Source: CAWEPK01 sp963835595 (GTDB taxonomy: Bacteria > Desulfobacterota > Syntrophorhabdia > Syntrophorhabdales > WCHB1-27). From it: 64,000 nucleotides of DNA. The notes beneath the pieces were generated by a model. That model was given only the letters and a program-made list of their open reading frames with translations, did not search any database and was not told the origin of the DNA. This document shows, one piece after another, positions 51,686 through 60,007 of this stretch. Position 1 is the stretch's first letter; each line of letters starts with the position of its first letter. The DNA lies in assembly GCA_963835595.1 (NCBI GenBank), contig CAWIGL010000002.1, forward strand, positions 248,001 through 312,000, written 5' to 3'. The position numbers were made by a program, and so were the translations under genes.

Positions 51686-53017
51686 ATGGCAGAAGAAAGA
51701 AAAGCGAGACAACTGGCAACGGAAGCCGCAGTAAAGGTGCCGAGAATTGCACGTGCCAACCTGGTCGCAACGGTGAAGGCGAAGGAAGAGGGAAAGAAGG
51801 TAGCCTACGCCTTCATCGATTCGGGTCAGGAAGAGATTATGAGAGCAATGGACATTGTTCCTGCGTGGGTCGAGAGCTTCTCCGGCATCTGCTCGGCAAA
51901 AAGGGACGCCGAGAAGTACCTTCAAAGAGCTGAATCCGACAATTTATCCCGATCCCTTTGCACATATGCAACTTGTAATCTGGGCTTCGACATGTGGCGG
52001 CAGGAACTGGGAGGTGAAATGCCTCCCGACTCTCCCTGGGGCGGGCTTGGAAAGCCCGACATGATTATCGGGAGCGGGCAGCAGTTATGCGATCCTCGAT
52101 TCAAATGGCCACAGGCCACGCAGTACTATCTCCGCGACGTACCCATCTTTCTCGGCGGCTTGTATTATCCTCCCTGGGACCCGACTATCGACGAGAAGGA
52201 ATTCAAAGAACAGGAAAAACTCTACGTGAAATACACGACAGCCGAATTCCGCGAGCAGGTCAAGTTTTGTGAAAAATATACGGGCAAGAAGATGGATTGG
52301 GACAGATTACATGAAATCGTAGATCTGACCGATCGGACGTGGGATTTGTTTGTCGACACTTATGAGCTCCGCAAGGCGGTCCCGACGCCAATGGATACGG
52401 GGGACGCCATGAACACAATGGTGCCTTTTGCCTTCAATTTGGCAACCCAGGAGGCATATGACTTTTATATGGCGTTAAAAGCGGAACTGGAAGCAAAAAT
52501 TGCCGCCGGGAAAGGCGTGGCGGGGCATGAGAAATACCGTTTAGTTTGGGGCGCCGGGCTTCCTTCGTGGTTCGCATTGTCCGATTTCCAGTATTTTAAT
52601 GATAAGGGGGCCGTCTTCCCGGTAGAAGTTACTTACCGTAATGCGGAGAAGATCGAGCGGCTTGAACTGCCGAAGACAAGCGACCCGCTCGAGCATTGCG
52701 CATGGAGGCGGGTGCGGTTCTGGACGCACTGGTATGGCAAGGCGCGCAAGCGGCCAGGGTCTTTTCCCAAGGTCGAACGGATCATCGAGTATCTGGCAGA
52801 TTACGGGTGTACGGGCGTCGTCTTCCATTCAGCCTTCTCGTGCCGTAGCTGGCATGCGGGCATCGTGCAGCAGGCACAGGTCCTGAAAAAGGTGTACGGA
52901 GATACCCCTGTGCTTATTATGGAAGGCGATATCGTCGATATCAGTGCGTACAACGAAATCGACACCCATAATAGGATCGACGCCTTCATTGAGACTCTTC
53001 AGACACGCAGGATTTAG
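51686..53017 (+). CDS. BcrB/2-hydroxyacyl-CoA dehydratase-like subunit (443 aa, island B)
   Basis: An intact paralogue of 25086-26414 (cysteines in SGICSAKR, LCTYATCNLG, FSCRSWHAGI; PTPMDTGDAMNTMVPFAF). Same length class as BcrB. AAGGGGAATCCC precedes the ATG. No activator ATPase follows; a flavodoxin-like gene comes 99 bp later and could be an electron carrier. Confidence 0.87.
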   Translation: MAEERKARQLATEAAVKVPRIARANLVATVKAKEEGKKVAYAFIDSGQEEIMRAMDIVPAWVESFSGICSAKRDAEKYLQRAESDNLSRSLCTYATCNLGFDMWRQELGGEMPPDSPWGGLGKPDMIIGSGQQLCDPRFKWPQATQYYLRDVPIFLGGLYYPPWDPTIDEKEFKEQEKLYVKYTTAEFREQVKFCEKYTGKKMDWDRLHEIVDLTDRTWDLFVDTYELRKAVPTPMDTGDAMNTMVPFAFNLATQEAYDFYMALKAELEAKIAAGKGVAGHEKYRLVWGAGLPSWFALSDFQYFNDKGAVFPVEVTYRNAEKIERLELPKTSDPLEHCAWRRVRFWTHWYGKARKRPGSFPKVERIIEYLADYGCTGVVFHSAFSCRSWHAGIVQQAQVLKKVYGDTPVLIMEGDIVDISAYNEIDTHNRIDAFIETLQTRRI

Positions 53018-53116
53018 AAGAGGTCATAGACCTATGAGGCCCGCCGCTCGCCTTGCACCGGACCGGACGGGGCTTATATTTGTTTAAAAGACCGTTTACC
53101 TCGCGGAGGTCGCCTT

Positions 53117-53572
53117 ATGGCAAAGGTGCTGGTTGTCTACTTAAGCGCTTCAGGCACGACGGAGCAGATGGCACAGTACGTCGCGGAAGGGGTACGGATA
53201 GCCGGACATGAGGCCGATGTCAGGAAAACCGCCGAGATCGCCGGGCCGCGCGACCTGGCCGGGTACGACGCCTATATCTTCGGTTGTCCAACGTACCACC
53301 TCGACATGCCGCAGTCGTTTGCGTCCCTCCTCGACGCTGCCGCAAAGGCCGGCCTGGAAGGAAAAGCCGGGGGCGCGTTCAGCGCCCGCGCGCATCCGAG
53401 CAGCGAAGACGGCGGGGCCGCCGAGCGCGTTTTCAGCGTCATGGAATCGAGGCTCGGGATGCGTATGACGGACCTCGGCCCGTTCGACGTTATGGCCGAT
53501 GTTGTCAACGGCCCCGACGGGGCGAGGGCCTGTCAGGAGTACGGCAAGGCCGTGGCGAAGATGTTAACGTAG
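53117..53572 (+). CDS. Flavodoxin-like protein
   Basis: A 151-aa flavodoxin-fold protein: VLVVYLSASGTTEQMAQYVA (FMN phosphate loop) and YIFGCPTYHLDMPQSF (second FMN loop). GGAGGTCGCC precedes the ATG. Being codirectional with the BcrC/BcrB-like pair, it may deliver electrons to that enzyme or its activator; this is inference, and it could equally be a stand-alone redox protein. Higher GC than the genes to its left suggests it lies outside the low-GC part of island B. Confidence 0.82.
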   Translation: MAKVLVVYLSASGTTEQMAQYVAEGVRIAGHEADVRKTAEIAGPRDLAGYDAYIFGCPTYHLDMPQSFASLLDAAAKAGLEGKAGGAFSARAHPSSEDGGAAERVFSVMESRLGMRMTDLGPFDVMADVVNGPDGARACQEYGKAVAKMLT

Positions 53573-53644
53573 AGCGCCGCCGCCGTGCCGGATGCCCTTA
53601 TCTGCCGCGAGCGGCAAGATAAGGGTCTGCAAAAGCGGCGGGCC

Positions 53645-54301
53645 TCAAGGCCCGCCAGGTTTGAAAGGCGGCTCTTTGCCGGGCGGCACGCCCTGCTGCG
53701 CCATGCTCATCACCATCGCGAGCGTCACGTACGTGCCGCTCAGCGTCGTAAGGTCCACGATCTGCTGATCGGTCAGGTATTGTCTGGCGCGGCCGAACGT
53801 CGCGTCGGAGACCGCGTGCGTCGTGGAAAGCTCCGTGCAGAAGTCGTAGACGACCTCCACGTCGGGTGTCATGTCGCGCGGCCGCTTGCCCGCCTTTATG
53901 TCGTCGGCCACCTGCTTCGGCAGACCCTCCTTCAGTGCCAGCGGATAATGGGCATACCATTCGACCTGGCTGCGCCACTGCCGCCCGACGATCAGGATGG
54001 CAAACTCCGTCAGCTTCCGCGACAGCGAGGAATTCCAGCGGAGGTAGTCGAGGAGGTCGCACATCCGCTGCGCGAGCAGGGGGCTGCGCAGAAGAGGGTT
54101 ATAAGGGCCGCCGATGCCGACGCTCGAAAACTTCATGATCTTCTCTGCCAAGGGCCGCTGCTGATCGTTGAGCTGGTCCATCGTAAGCTGCGGAAAGCGC
54201 AGCGGCTTACCGACCTCCTGGGCCTGCACGAAATTGGCCGCCCCGCAGCTCAGGGCTGCGGCCAAAGCCAGACAACCTATGCGGAGCATGTAACGCTTCA
54301 T
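53645..54301 (-). CDS. Exported carboxymuconolactone decarboxylase-family protein
   Basis: A 218-aa protein with a signal peptide (residues 1-28, ending FVQAQ). The CMD/AhpD-like helical core reads SSLSRKLTEFAILIVGRQWR, then QVEWYAHYPLALKEGLP. The Cys-x-x-Cys redox pair of AhpD is absent (RQWRSQVEW), so peroxidase activity is unlikely, and its enzymatic role is unknown. Periplasmic versions of this family occur next to efflux and aromatic genes. AGGAGGAAG precedes the ATG. It is divergent from the TetR-efflux operon. Confidence 0.8.
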   Translation of the reverse strand: MKRYMLRIGCLALAAALSCGAANFVQAQEVGKPLRFPQLTMDQLNDQQRPLAEKIMKFSSVGIGGPYNPLLRSPLLAQRMCDLLDYLRWNSSLSRKLTEFAILIVGRQWRSQVEWYAHYPLALKEGLPKQVADDIKAGKRPRDMTPDVEVVYDFCTELSTTHAVSDATFGRARQYLTDQQIVDLTTLSGTYVTLAMVMSMAQQGVPPGKEPPFKPGGP

Positions 54302-54422
54302 CGGGCTTCCTCCTTATGATCTCGCTTCTTTTAGGCTTGACCTGACACATCTTACCACCATGTCCGCACCTGCCACAACCATCATTTCCCTCCAAACACG
54401 ATGTCAAGACCGAATGTTTTAA

Positions 54423-54459
54423 TTGACATTGGAAACTTTAGGTACTATATTAGTTTCCA
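54423..54459 (+). promoter_or_regulatory. Promoter and palindromic operator of the efflux operon
   Basis: TTGACA (54423-54428), 17 bp, TATATT (54446-54451). Perfect 8-bp arms TGGAAACT (54430-54437) and AGTTTCCA (54452-54459) enclose the spacer and -10, an ideal autoregulatory TetR operator. The ATG at 54466 leaves almost no leader. Confidence 0.8.
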
Positions 54460-54465
54460 GAGTAT

Positions 54466-55167
54466 ATGAGCGCCTACAGGTCAGCCTCGCGCAATAGAAC
54501 TCAGGCCGCCGCCGCGACGTCCCGGTCGGTCCGCAGCCGCATCGTCGCGGAGGCCAGGCGCCATTTCCTCGCCCACGGCTTCCGCACCGTCACCATGGAC
54601 GACCTGGCGGCGGGCCTCGGCGTCAGCAAGAAAACGCTTTACGAGCACTTCTCAGGCAAGGTAGCGCTCCTCGAAGCCGTGCTCCGCGACAAGCTGCACG
54701 ACATAGACGCCGACCTGGGGCGCATCACAGCGGCGGGCTTCTCCGATTTCCCGGCCGCGCTCCAAGCGCTTTACACCTGCCTCCAACGCCACATGGATGA
54801 GATCCAGCCGGCATTTCTCCGGGATATCCAGCGGGAGCAGCCGGAGATGTTCAGGCTCGTCCAGGCCAGAAGGCGGGAGATGGTCCGGCGGTATTTCGGA
54901 AAGGTCCTCGACGAAGGACGGAAGGCGGGACTGGTATCGAGGGACATCCCGGCGAACCTCATCATAGAGATCCTGTCGGCGACGGTGCAGGCGATCATGA
55001 ACCCTCAGAAGATGGAGGAGTTCGGGTTGACGCCCAGGACCGGCTTCCTGACCGTCATAGGGGTGGTGCTGAAGGGCGTGATGACCGACAAGGGAAGGGA
55101 GAGCATCAGGCTGCCGAAGTCGGCCTATGCCGCCCGGAGACAGGTGAAGCCTAAGGAGACGGGATGA
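54466..55167 (+). CDS. TetR-family regulator of the efflux operon (CecR-like)
   Basis: A 233-aa TetR protein with a basic, Ala/Ser-rich N-terminus and the HTH TVTMDDLAAGLGVSKKTLYE (about residues 43-62). The ligand domain differs from TetR-1/2/3 and resembles regulators of multidrug efflux (a C-terminal TetR_C-type helical region). Its stop overlaps the next gene (ATGA), so it is co-transcribed with the exporter it likely represses, as CecR is linked to YbhGFSR in E. coli. Confidence 0.85.
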   Translation: MSAYRSASRNRTQAAAATSRSVRSRIVAEARRHFLAHGFRTVTMDDLAAGLGVSKKTLYEHFSGKVALLEAVLRDKLHDIDADLGRITAAGFSDFPAALQALYTCLQRHMDEIQPAFLRDIQREQPEMFRLVQARRREMVRRYFGKVLDEGRKAGLVSRDIPANLIIEILSATVQAIMNPQKMEEFGLTPRTGFLTVIGVVLKGVMTDKGRESIRLPKSAYAARRQVKPKETG

Positions 55168-56785
55168 CTGCTCATGCGACCAGGAAGGCGACGTTCCGGC
55201 TCGCGCTGCTCGCTGTCCTTCTTCTTTCCGGGTGCTCGTCGGTCGGGCCGGACTTCGCAAAGCCGGAGGCCCCGGTCTCTCAGAATTGGATCGACGCGAA
55301 CGATCCGCGCGTCAGGACCGGGCCTGCCCAATATAAAGACTGGTGGAAGGCGTTCGACGACGCCGTCCTCGACCGGTTGGTCGACCGGGCGTACCGGGAC
55401 AACCTTTCCCTGAGGATCGCCGGGGTCCGGGTCCTGGAGGCCCGCGCCATGCTCGGCATCGCCGTCGGCAGGCTCTACCCCCAGACGCAGCAGGCATCAG
55501 GCTCCGTGCAGGACATCCGCTTGAGCGACCGCTACCCCCTGGGGCCCTTATCGAGTCACCGGCCGTCCCCCATGCCCTATCGGGCAACCTTCTCAATTAC
55601 TGGCAGGACCAGATAGGGCTGAACGCAAGCTGGGAGATCGACTTCTGGGGGAGGTTCAGGCGCAACATCGAGTCGGCCGGCGCGAGCCTTGCCGCGTCCG
55701 TCGCCGATTACGACAGCGCCCTTGTGAGCTTGACTGCGGACGTGACGAATGCCTATATCACGACAAGGACCCTCGAAAAGAGGCTCGCCATCGCCCATAA
55801 GAACGTCGAGGTCCAAAGGGAAAGCCTCAAGGTCGCGGAAGAGCGCTTACGCCACGGCACTGCCTCGCGCCTCGACATCGAGCAGGCAAAGACCGTATTG
55901 AGCGATACGCTGGCGTCGATCCCCGCCCTTGAGACGCAGCTCCGCCAGGCAAAGAACGGCCTCTGCATCCTTCTGGGGATCCCGCCCGGCGACCTGGCGG
56001 AGGAGCTGAAAGGCCCCGGCCCCGGGGAGATACCCGTCGCGCCCCCTGAGATCGTCGTAGGCATACCGAACGACCTGCTCCGCAGAAGACCCGACGTCAG
56101 GAGCGCCGAGTACCAGGCGGCTGCGCAGAGCGCCCGGATAGGCGTGGCGAAGGCGGACCTCTACCCTGCTTTCTCCCTGTCGGGGATGTTCGGCTTCCTG
56201 TCGAGCGACGTGAGCAATTTCAGCCTGGGCGACATGTTTGCCTGGAAGAGCCGCACGTACCAGTTCGGCCCTTCCGTCCAGTGGAGCATCTTCAACTATG
56301 GCCGGATCCGGAATAACGTCCGCGCCCAGGATGCTATGTTCGAGGAGCTGTTGATCGCATACCGTAACACCGTCCTGAAGGCCCAGCGGGAGGTGGAGGA
56401 CGCCCTGGTGGCCTTCCTCAAGGCCCAGGAAAGGGCCGCGCACCTGGCAGCGAGCACCGAAGCGGCCGGGCGCGCCCTCGACCTCGTGGTCGAGCAATAC
56501 AGGGAGGGCCTCCGGGATTTCACCGCAGTGCTCGTCGCGCAGCAGTCCCTTTTGAGCGAGCAGGACAGCCTGACAGCCACGCTGGGCAACCTTTCGACCA
56601 GCCTCGTGGCCGTTTACAGGGGGCTGGGGGGCGGATGGGAGATACGGGAAGGCAGGGAGCTTCTGCCTCCCGACGTGAAGGAAGAGATGGCGAAACGGAC
56701 CGACTGGGGAAAGCTCCTCGACCCGGCTGCCTACGGGAAGCCTGCCGGTGAGCCAAAATCGCCCATCCGGCTCCCTGACTGGTAA
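55164..56785 (+). CDS. Outer-membrane efflux lipoprotein (TolC/NodT type), one frame break
   Basis: About 540 aa across two frames. The first has a lipoprotein signal (LALLAVLLLSGCSSVGPDFA; Cys about residue 24) and the OMF start QYKDWWKAFDDAVLDRLVDR. The second resumes LIESPAVPHALSGNLLNYWQ and contains the two OEP repeats (NASWEIDFWGRFRRNIESAG, PSVQWSIFNYGRIRNNV). The break is at GGGG (55541-55544); a fifth G joins YPLGA to LIESP. The protein forms the trimeric outer-membrane duct for the adjacent ABC exporter. It overlaps the TetR stop by 4 bp. Confidence 0.9.
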
Positions 56786-56842
56786 CATTGCGGGGGGCGG
56801 CCCGGTCCGCAGCAAGCCTTAACGCACCTGGAGGATAAGGTC

Positions 56843-57850
56843 ATGCCGGCCATGCGAAAAAGGATAATCCCCATACTCGTTATCGCCGCAGTTGCGGTCT
56901 GCCTCGTCATTTTTCTCGTCCACCTGACAGCCCGCAAGCCGCCGGGAAACATCCTGTCGATCTCAGGCAACATCGAGGCCCATGAAAGCCTCGTCGGGTT
57001 CAAGGTGCAGGGCCGCATCGACGAGCTGCCCGTGCAGGAAGGCCGGTACGTCCGGCAGGGAGACCTTCTCGCGCGGCTCGACAGGAACGATTACGAGCAG
57101 CAGGTGCGGATCGACGAAGCAGCGCTCCGCTCTAAGATCGCCGAGCTCGACCTCGCCCTCGCAGGGACGCGCACCCAGGAGATCAAGGCCGCCGAGCAGT
57201 CCGTCCTCGACGCCAGGGCGGACCTGGAGCTGAAAGAAGTCGAGTTCAGGCGCAACCAGGCCCTTTTCGAGAAAAATGCGGTCGTCTCCGAGGAGGCGAG
57301 GGACACGGCGGAAACAAACATGAAGCGGGCGCGCACCGCCTACGAGCGCGCAAGCCAGACGTACAACGAGCTTGTTGAGGGCACGAGGAAGGAACAGATC
57401 GCGATAAACCGGGCGAACGTCGATACTGCAAGGCAAAACCTTGACCTCTCGCGCATCCGGCTGTCCTACACGTCGCTCTATGCGCCGAAGGCCGGTGTAG
57501 TCACCGTGCGGCAGGCGGAGCTTGGGGAGGTCATGCTGCCGGGCGCGCCGGTCGTGACGGTTGCCGACATAGACCACCTCTGGCTGCGGGGCTACATCAA
57601 TGAGACCGACCTTGGCCGCATACGCTGGGGGCAGGCGGCCACGGTAACGACGGACACGTTCCCGGGAAAGAAATACAGGGGGCGCGTATCGTTCATCTCG
57701 TCCGTCGCAGAGTTCACCCCGAAGAGCGTCGAGACGCACAAGGAGCGCGTCACCCTCGTCTACAGGATCAAGATCGACCTGGAAAACCCCAGGCATGAGC
57801 TCAAGCCGGGCATGCCTGCGGACGCCGTAATCGAGGCGGCAGGCCGATAA
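56843..57850 (+). CDS. HlyD-family membrane fusion protein (YbhG-like)
   Basis: A 335-aa periplasmic adaptor with an N-terminal membrane anchor (IIPILVIAAVAVCLVIFLVH), a biotinyl-lipoyl half-motif (VGFKVQGRIDELPVQEGRYV), a long coiled-coil hairpin (about residues 90-205) and a beta-barrel (GAPVVTVADIDHLWLRGYI). It bridges the inner-membrane ABC transporter and the outer-membrane factor. A 14-bp perfect hairpin starts in its stop codon, and a dispersed repeat follows, separating it from the ABC genes. Confidence 0.92.
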   Translation: MPAMRKRIIPILVIAAVAVCLVIFLVHLTARKPPGNILSISGNIEAHESLVGFKVQGRIDELPVQEGRYVRQGDLLARLDRNDYEQQVRIDEAALRSKIAELDLALAGTRTQEIKAAEQSVLDARADLELKEVEFRRNQALFEKNAVVSEEARDTAETNMKRARTAYERASQTYNELVEGTRKEQIAINRANVDTARQNLDLSRIRLSYTSLYAPKAGVVTVRQAELGEVMLPGAPVVTVADIDHLWLRGYINETDLGRIRWGQAATVTTDTFPGKKYRGRVSFISSVAEFTPKSVETHKERVTLVYRIKIDLENPRHELKPGMPADAVIEAAGR

Positions 57851-57880
57851 ATGCCCCTGCTGTAAGCAGCAGGGGCATTT
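57849..57880. other. Strong hairpin at the end of the HlyD gene
   Basis: AAATGCCCCTGCTG and CAGCAGGGGCATTT form a perfect 14-bp stem with loop TAAG, beginning in the stop codon. Only three T follow, so it is more likely an mRNA-stability or attenuation element inside the operon than a full terminator. Confidence 0.65.
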
Positions 57881-57904
57881 CGTGAGCAGGGACGACCCGC
57901 AAGC

Positions 57905-57957
57905 GGGTGCCCCGACGAGCAAAGCTCGTGGAGGGGGCGCTGAGCCCCAATAATTGC
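57905..57957 (-). repeat. Dispersed double-hairpin repeat, isolated copy
   Basis: On the minus strand it reads CAATTATTGGGGCTCAGCGC, then CCCCTCCA, then CGAGC-TTT-GCTCG. It shares the extended AATTATTGGGGCTCAGCGCC core with the first unit of the cluster at 2909. It sits in the 191-bp gap inside the efflux operon. Confidence 0.75.
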
Positions 57958-58041
57958 CTGTGGTAAGGTGCGCCGAAACTCCAAGGATGACAGTCTGATG
58001 CGTAAAGCGCGGGAACTAAAAAAAACGCAAAAGAGACCTTC

Positions 58042-59052
58042 ATGAGGAGAGGGCAACAGTATCCCGGCAGCGAGATGCAGGGAATCTACAAACTGAGGGT
58101 GGCGCCGGCCAACGACCACGCGATAGCCGTGAGGGGGCTGACCATGCAGTTCCCCGGCGTCACGGCGGTAGACGACTTGAGCTTCGAGGTGAGGCACGGC
58201 GAGATATTCGGCCTCGTCGGGCCTGACGGCGCAGGAAAGACAACGACCATCAGGATGCTCGCCGGCGTCCTCACGCCGACCTCCGGCTCTGCGGACGTGG
58301 CCGGCTTCGATGTCGCGGCCGACCCTGAAGGCGTAAAGCACCAGGTAAGCTACATGTCCCAGCGATTCGGCCTTTACGAAGACCTGACCGTAGACGAGAA
58401 CATCCGGTTCTACGCCGGGATCTTCGGCCTCAACCGGGTAGAGAGGGAGCGCCGCGCCGCAAGGCTCCTCGCCGCTGCGGGCATGGCCCCTTTCGGCAGG
58501 CGCCTCGCTGGGAAGCTATCGGGGGGCATGAAGCAGAAGCTGGGGCTGGTCTGCGCATTGATCCACACGCCGCGCGTGATCCTCCTGGACGAGCCGACTA
58601 ACGGCGTTGACCCCGTCTCGCGGCGCGATTTCTGGGCAATACTCTATTCCCTGCTCGACGAGAAGATCGCCATACTCATCTCGACGTCGTACCTCGACGA
58701 GGCGGAGCGCTGCCACCGCGTGGCCCTGCTCCACCAGGGGCGGCTCCTTTACTGCGACACCCCTGAAGCGCTCAAGAAAAAGGTGGCCGGCGAGGTCGTC
58801 TCCGTAATCGCGCCGGCCCCGAGGCGTCTCAAAGAGGCCCTCGCCGGCGCGGAAGGGGTCTCGAATATGTTGCTCGTGGGGGACAGGCTGCATCTCCTAG
58901 TGGATGACGCGGCGCGGCGCATCCCGGAGCTGCGCGCCAGGCTTGCCTCCGGGAACCTGCCCTTCGACGGCATCGAGGAGACGGCGGCCACGATAGAAGA
59001 CCTTTTCGTCCAGACAATCGCAAGGGAAAACGCGAGGGCCGGAGATGCATAA
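58042..59052 (+). CDS. ABC transporter ATP-binding protein, first NBD (YbhF-N-like)
   Basis: A 336-aa ATPase of the drug/ABC-2 exporter type. Walker A GPDGAGKTTTIRML, signature LSGGMKQKLGLV, Walker B RVILLDEPTNGVD, followed by the D-loop and a switch His region. In E. coli YbhF two NBDs are fused; here they are separate genes overlapping by 8 bp. ATG 58042 is used; ATG 58075 is an alternative and neither has a strong ribosome site. Confidence 0.92.
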   Translation: MRRGQQYPGSEMQGIYKLRVAPANDHAIAVRGLTMQFPGVTAVDDLSFEVRHGEIFGLVGPDGAGKTTTIRMLAGVLTPTSGSADVAGFDVAADPEGVKHQVSYMSQRFGLYEDLTVDENIRFYAGIFGLNRVERERRAARLLAAAGMAPFGRRLAGKLSGGMKQKLGLVCALIHTPRVILLDEPTNGVDPVSRRDFWAILYSLLDEKIAILISTSYLDEAERCHRVALLHQGRLLYCDTPEALKKKVAGEVVSVIAPAPRRLKEALAGAEGVSNMLLVGDRLHLLVDDAARRIPELRARLASGNLPFDGIEETAATIEDLFVQTIARENARAGDA

Positions 59053-60007
59053 CAGCGCCCCGTCCGTAGTCGTGCATGAGCTGGTGAAGACCTTCGGCGC
59101 ATTCACCGCAGTGGACCACGTAAGCCTGGAAGCGCGCCCGGGAGAGATATTCGGATTCCTGGGACCCAACGGCGCGGGCAAATCGACGACGATACGCGTC
59201 CTCTGCGGCCTTTTGCGCCCTACCTCAGGCACAGCCACGGTCGCAGGCATCGACGTCGCCCGCAGGCCCGAGGCCGTGCGCCAGCAGATCGGGTATATGT
59301 CGCAGCGCTTTTCCCTTTACAACGACTTGAGGGTGATCGAGAACATCCGCTTCTTTGCGGGCATGTACGGCGTGCCCGCCGCCGTGCTGCCGGAGCGCAT
59401 CGCTTGGGTGCTGGAGATGGCGGGGCTGAAAGGCCGCGAGTCGGCCATTACCGGGACGCTCGCCACCGGATGGAAGCAGCGCCTCGCCCTGGGCTGCGCC
59501 GTGCTCCACCGCCCCCCGATAGTCTTCCTCGACGAGCCGACATCCGGGGTGGACCCTATTTCCAGGCGGCAGTTCTGGGAGCTGATCCAGGCGATGGCCG
59601 GCGATGGCGCGACGGTCTTCGTGACCACCCATTACATGGACGAGGCGGAGTACTGCCAGCGCCTCGTACTCATTGACGCGGGCCGGATCGTCGCTGCCGG
59701 CCCGCCGTCCGCCCTCAAGCGGGAAAAAATGAAAGGCGAGCTGCTCAACCTCGAGTGCGACCGGCTGGGGCAGGCGCTCGAGCTTCTCAAGGCGCACCCC
59801 CTGGTCATGGACGCAGCCATCTTCGGAAGCTCGATCCATATCGTCGTTGCTTCGGCAGGAGAATCCGCGCCTGTGCTTAAGGAATACCTCTCCGGCCGCC
59901 AAATAGCCGTCTTGCGGATCGGGCAGATCGGCCCTACCCTCGAAGACGTCTTCGTCTCCCTCACGGGCCGGCGGGAAGGACCGGGCATGGCGGAGGTCAG
60001 GCAATGA
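59045..60007 (+). CDS. ABC transporter ATP-binding protein, second NBD (YbhF-C-like)
   Basis: A 320-aa ATPase with Walker A GPNGAGKSTTIRVL and Walker B IVFLDEPTSGVD. The signature is LATGWKQRLAL instead of LSGGQ, as is usual for the second domain of YbhF/RbbA-like proteins, so the two NBDs form an asymmetric pair. Overlaps both neighbours (8 bp and 4 bp). Confidence 0.92.
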   Translation: MHNSAPSVVVHELVKTFGAFTAVDHVSLEARPGEIFGFLGPNGAGKSTTIRVLCGLLRPTSGTATVAGIDVARRPEAVRQQIGYMSQRFSLYNDLRVIENIRFFAGMYGVPAAVLPERIAWVLEMAGLKGRESAITGTLATGWKQRLALGCAVLHRPPIVFLDEPTSGVDPISRRQFWELIQAMAGDGATVFVTTHYMDEAEYCQRLVLIDAGRIVAAGPPSALKREKMKGELLNLECDRLGQALELLKAHPLVMDAAIFGSSIHIVVASAGESAPVLKEYLSGRQIAVLRIGQIGPTLEDVFVSLTGRREGPGMAEVRQ

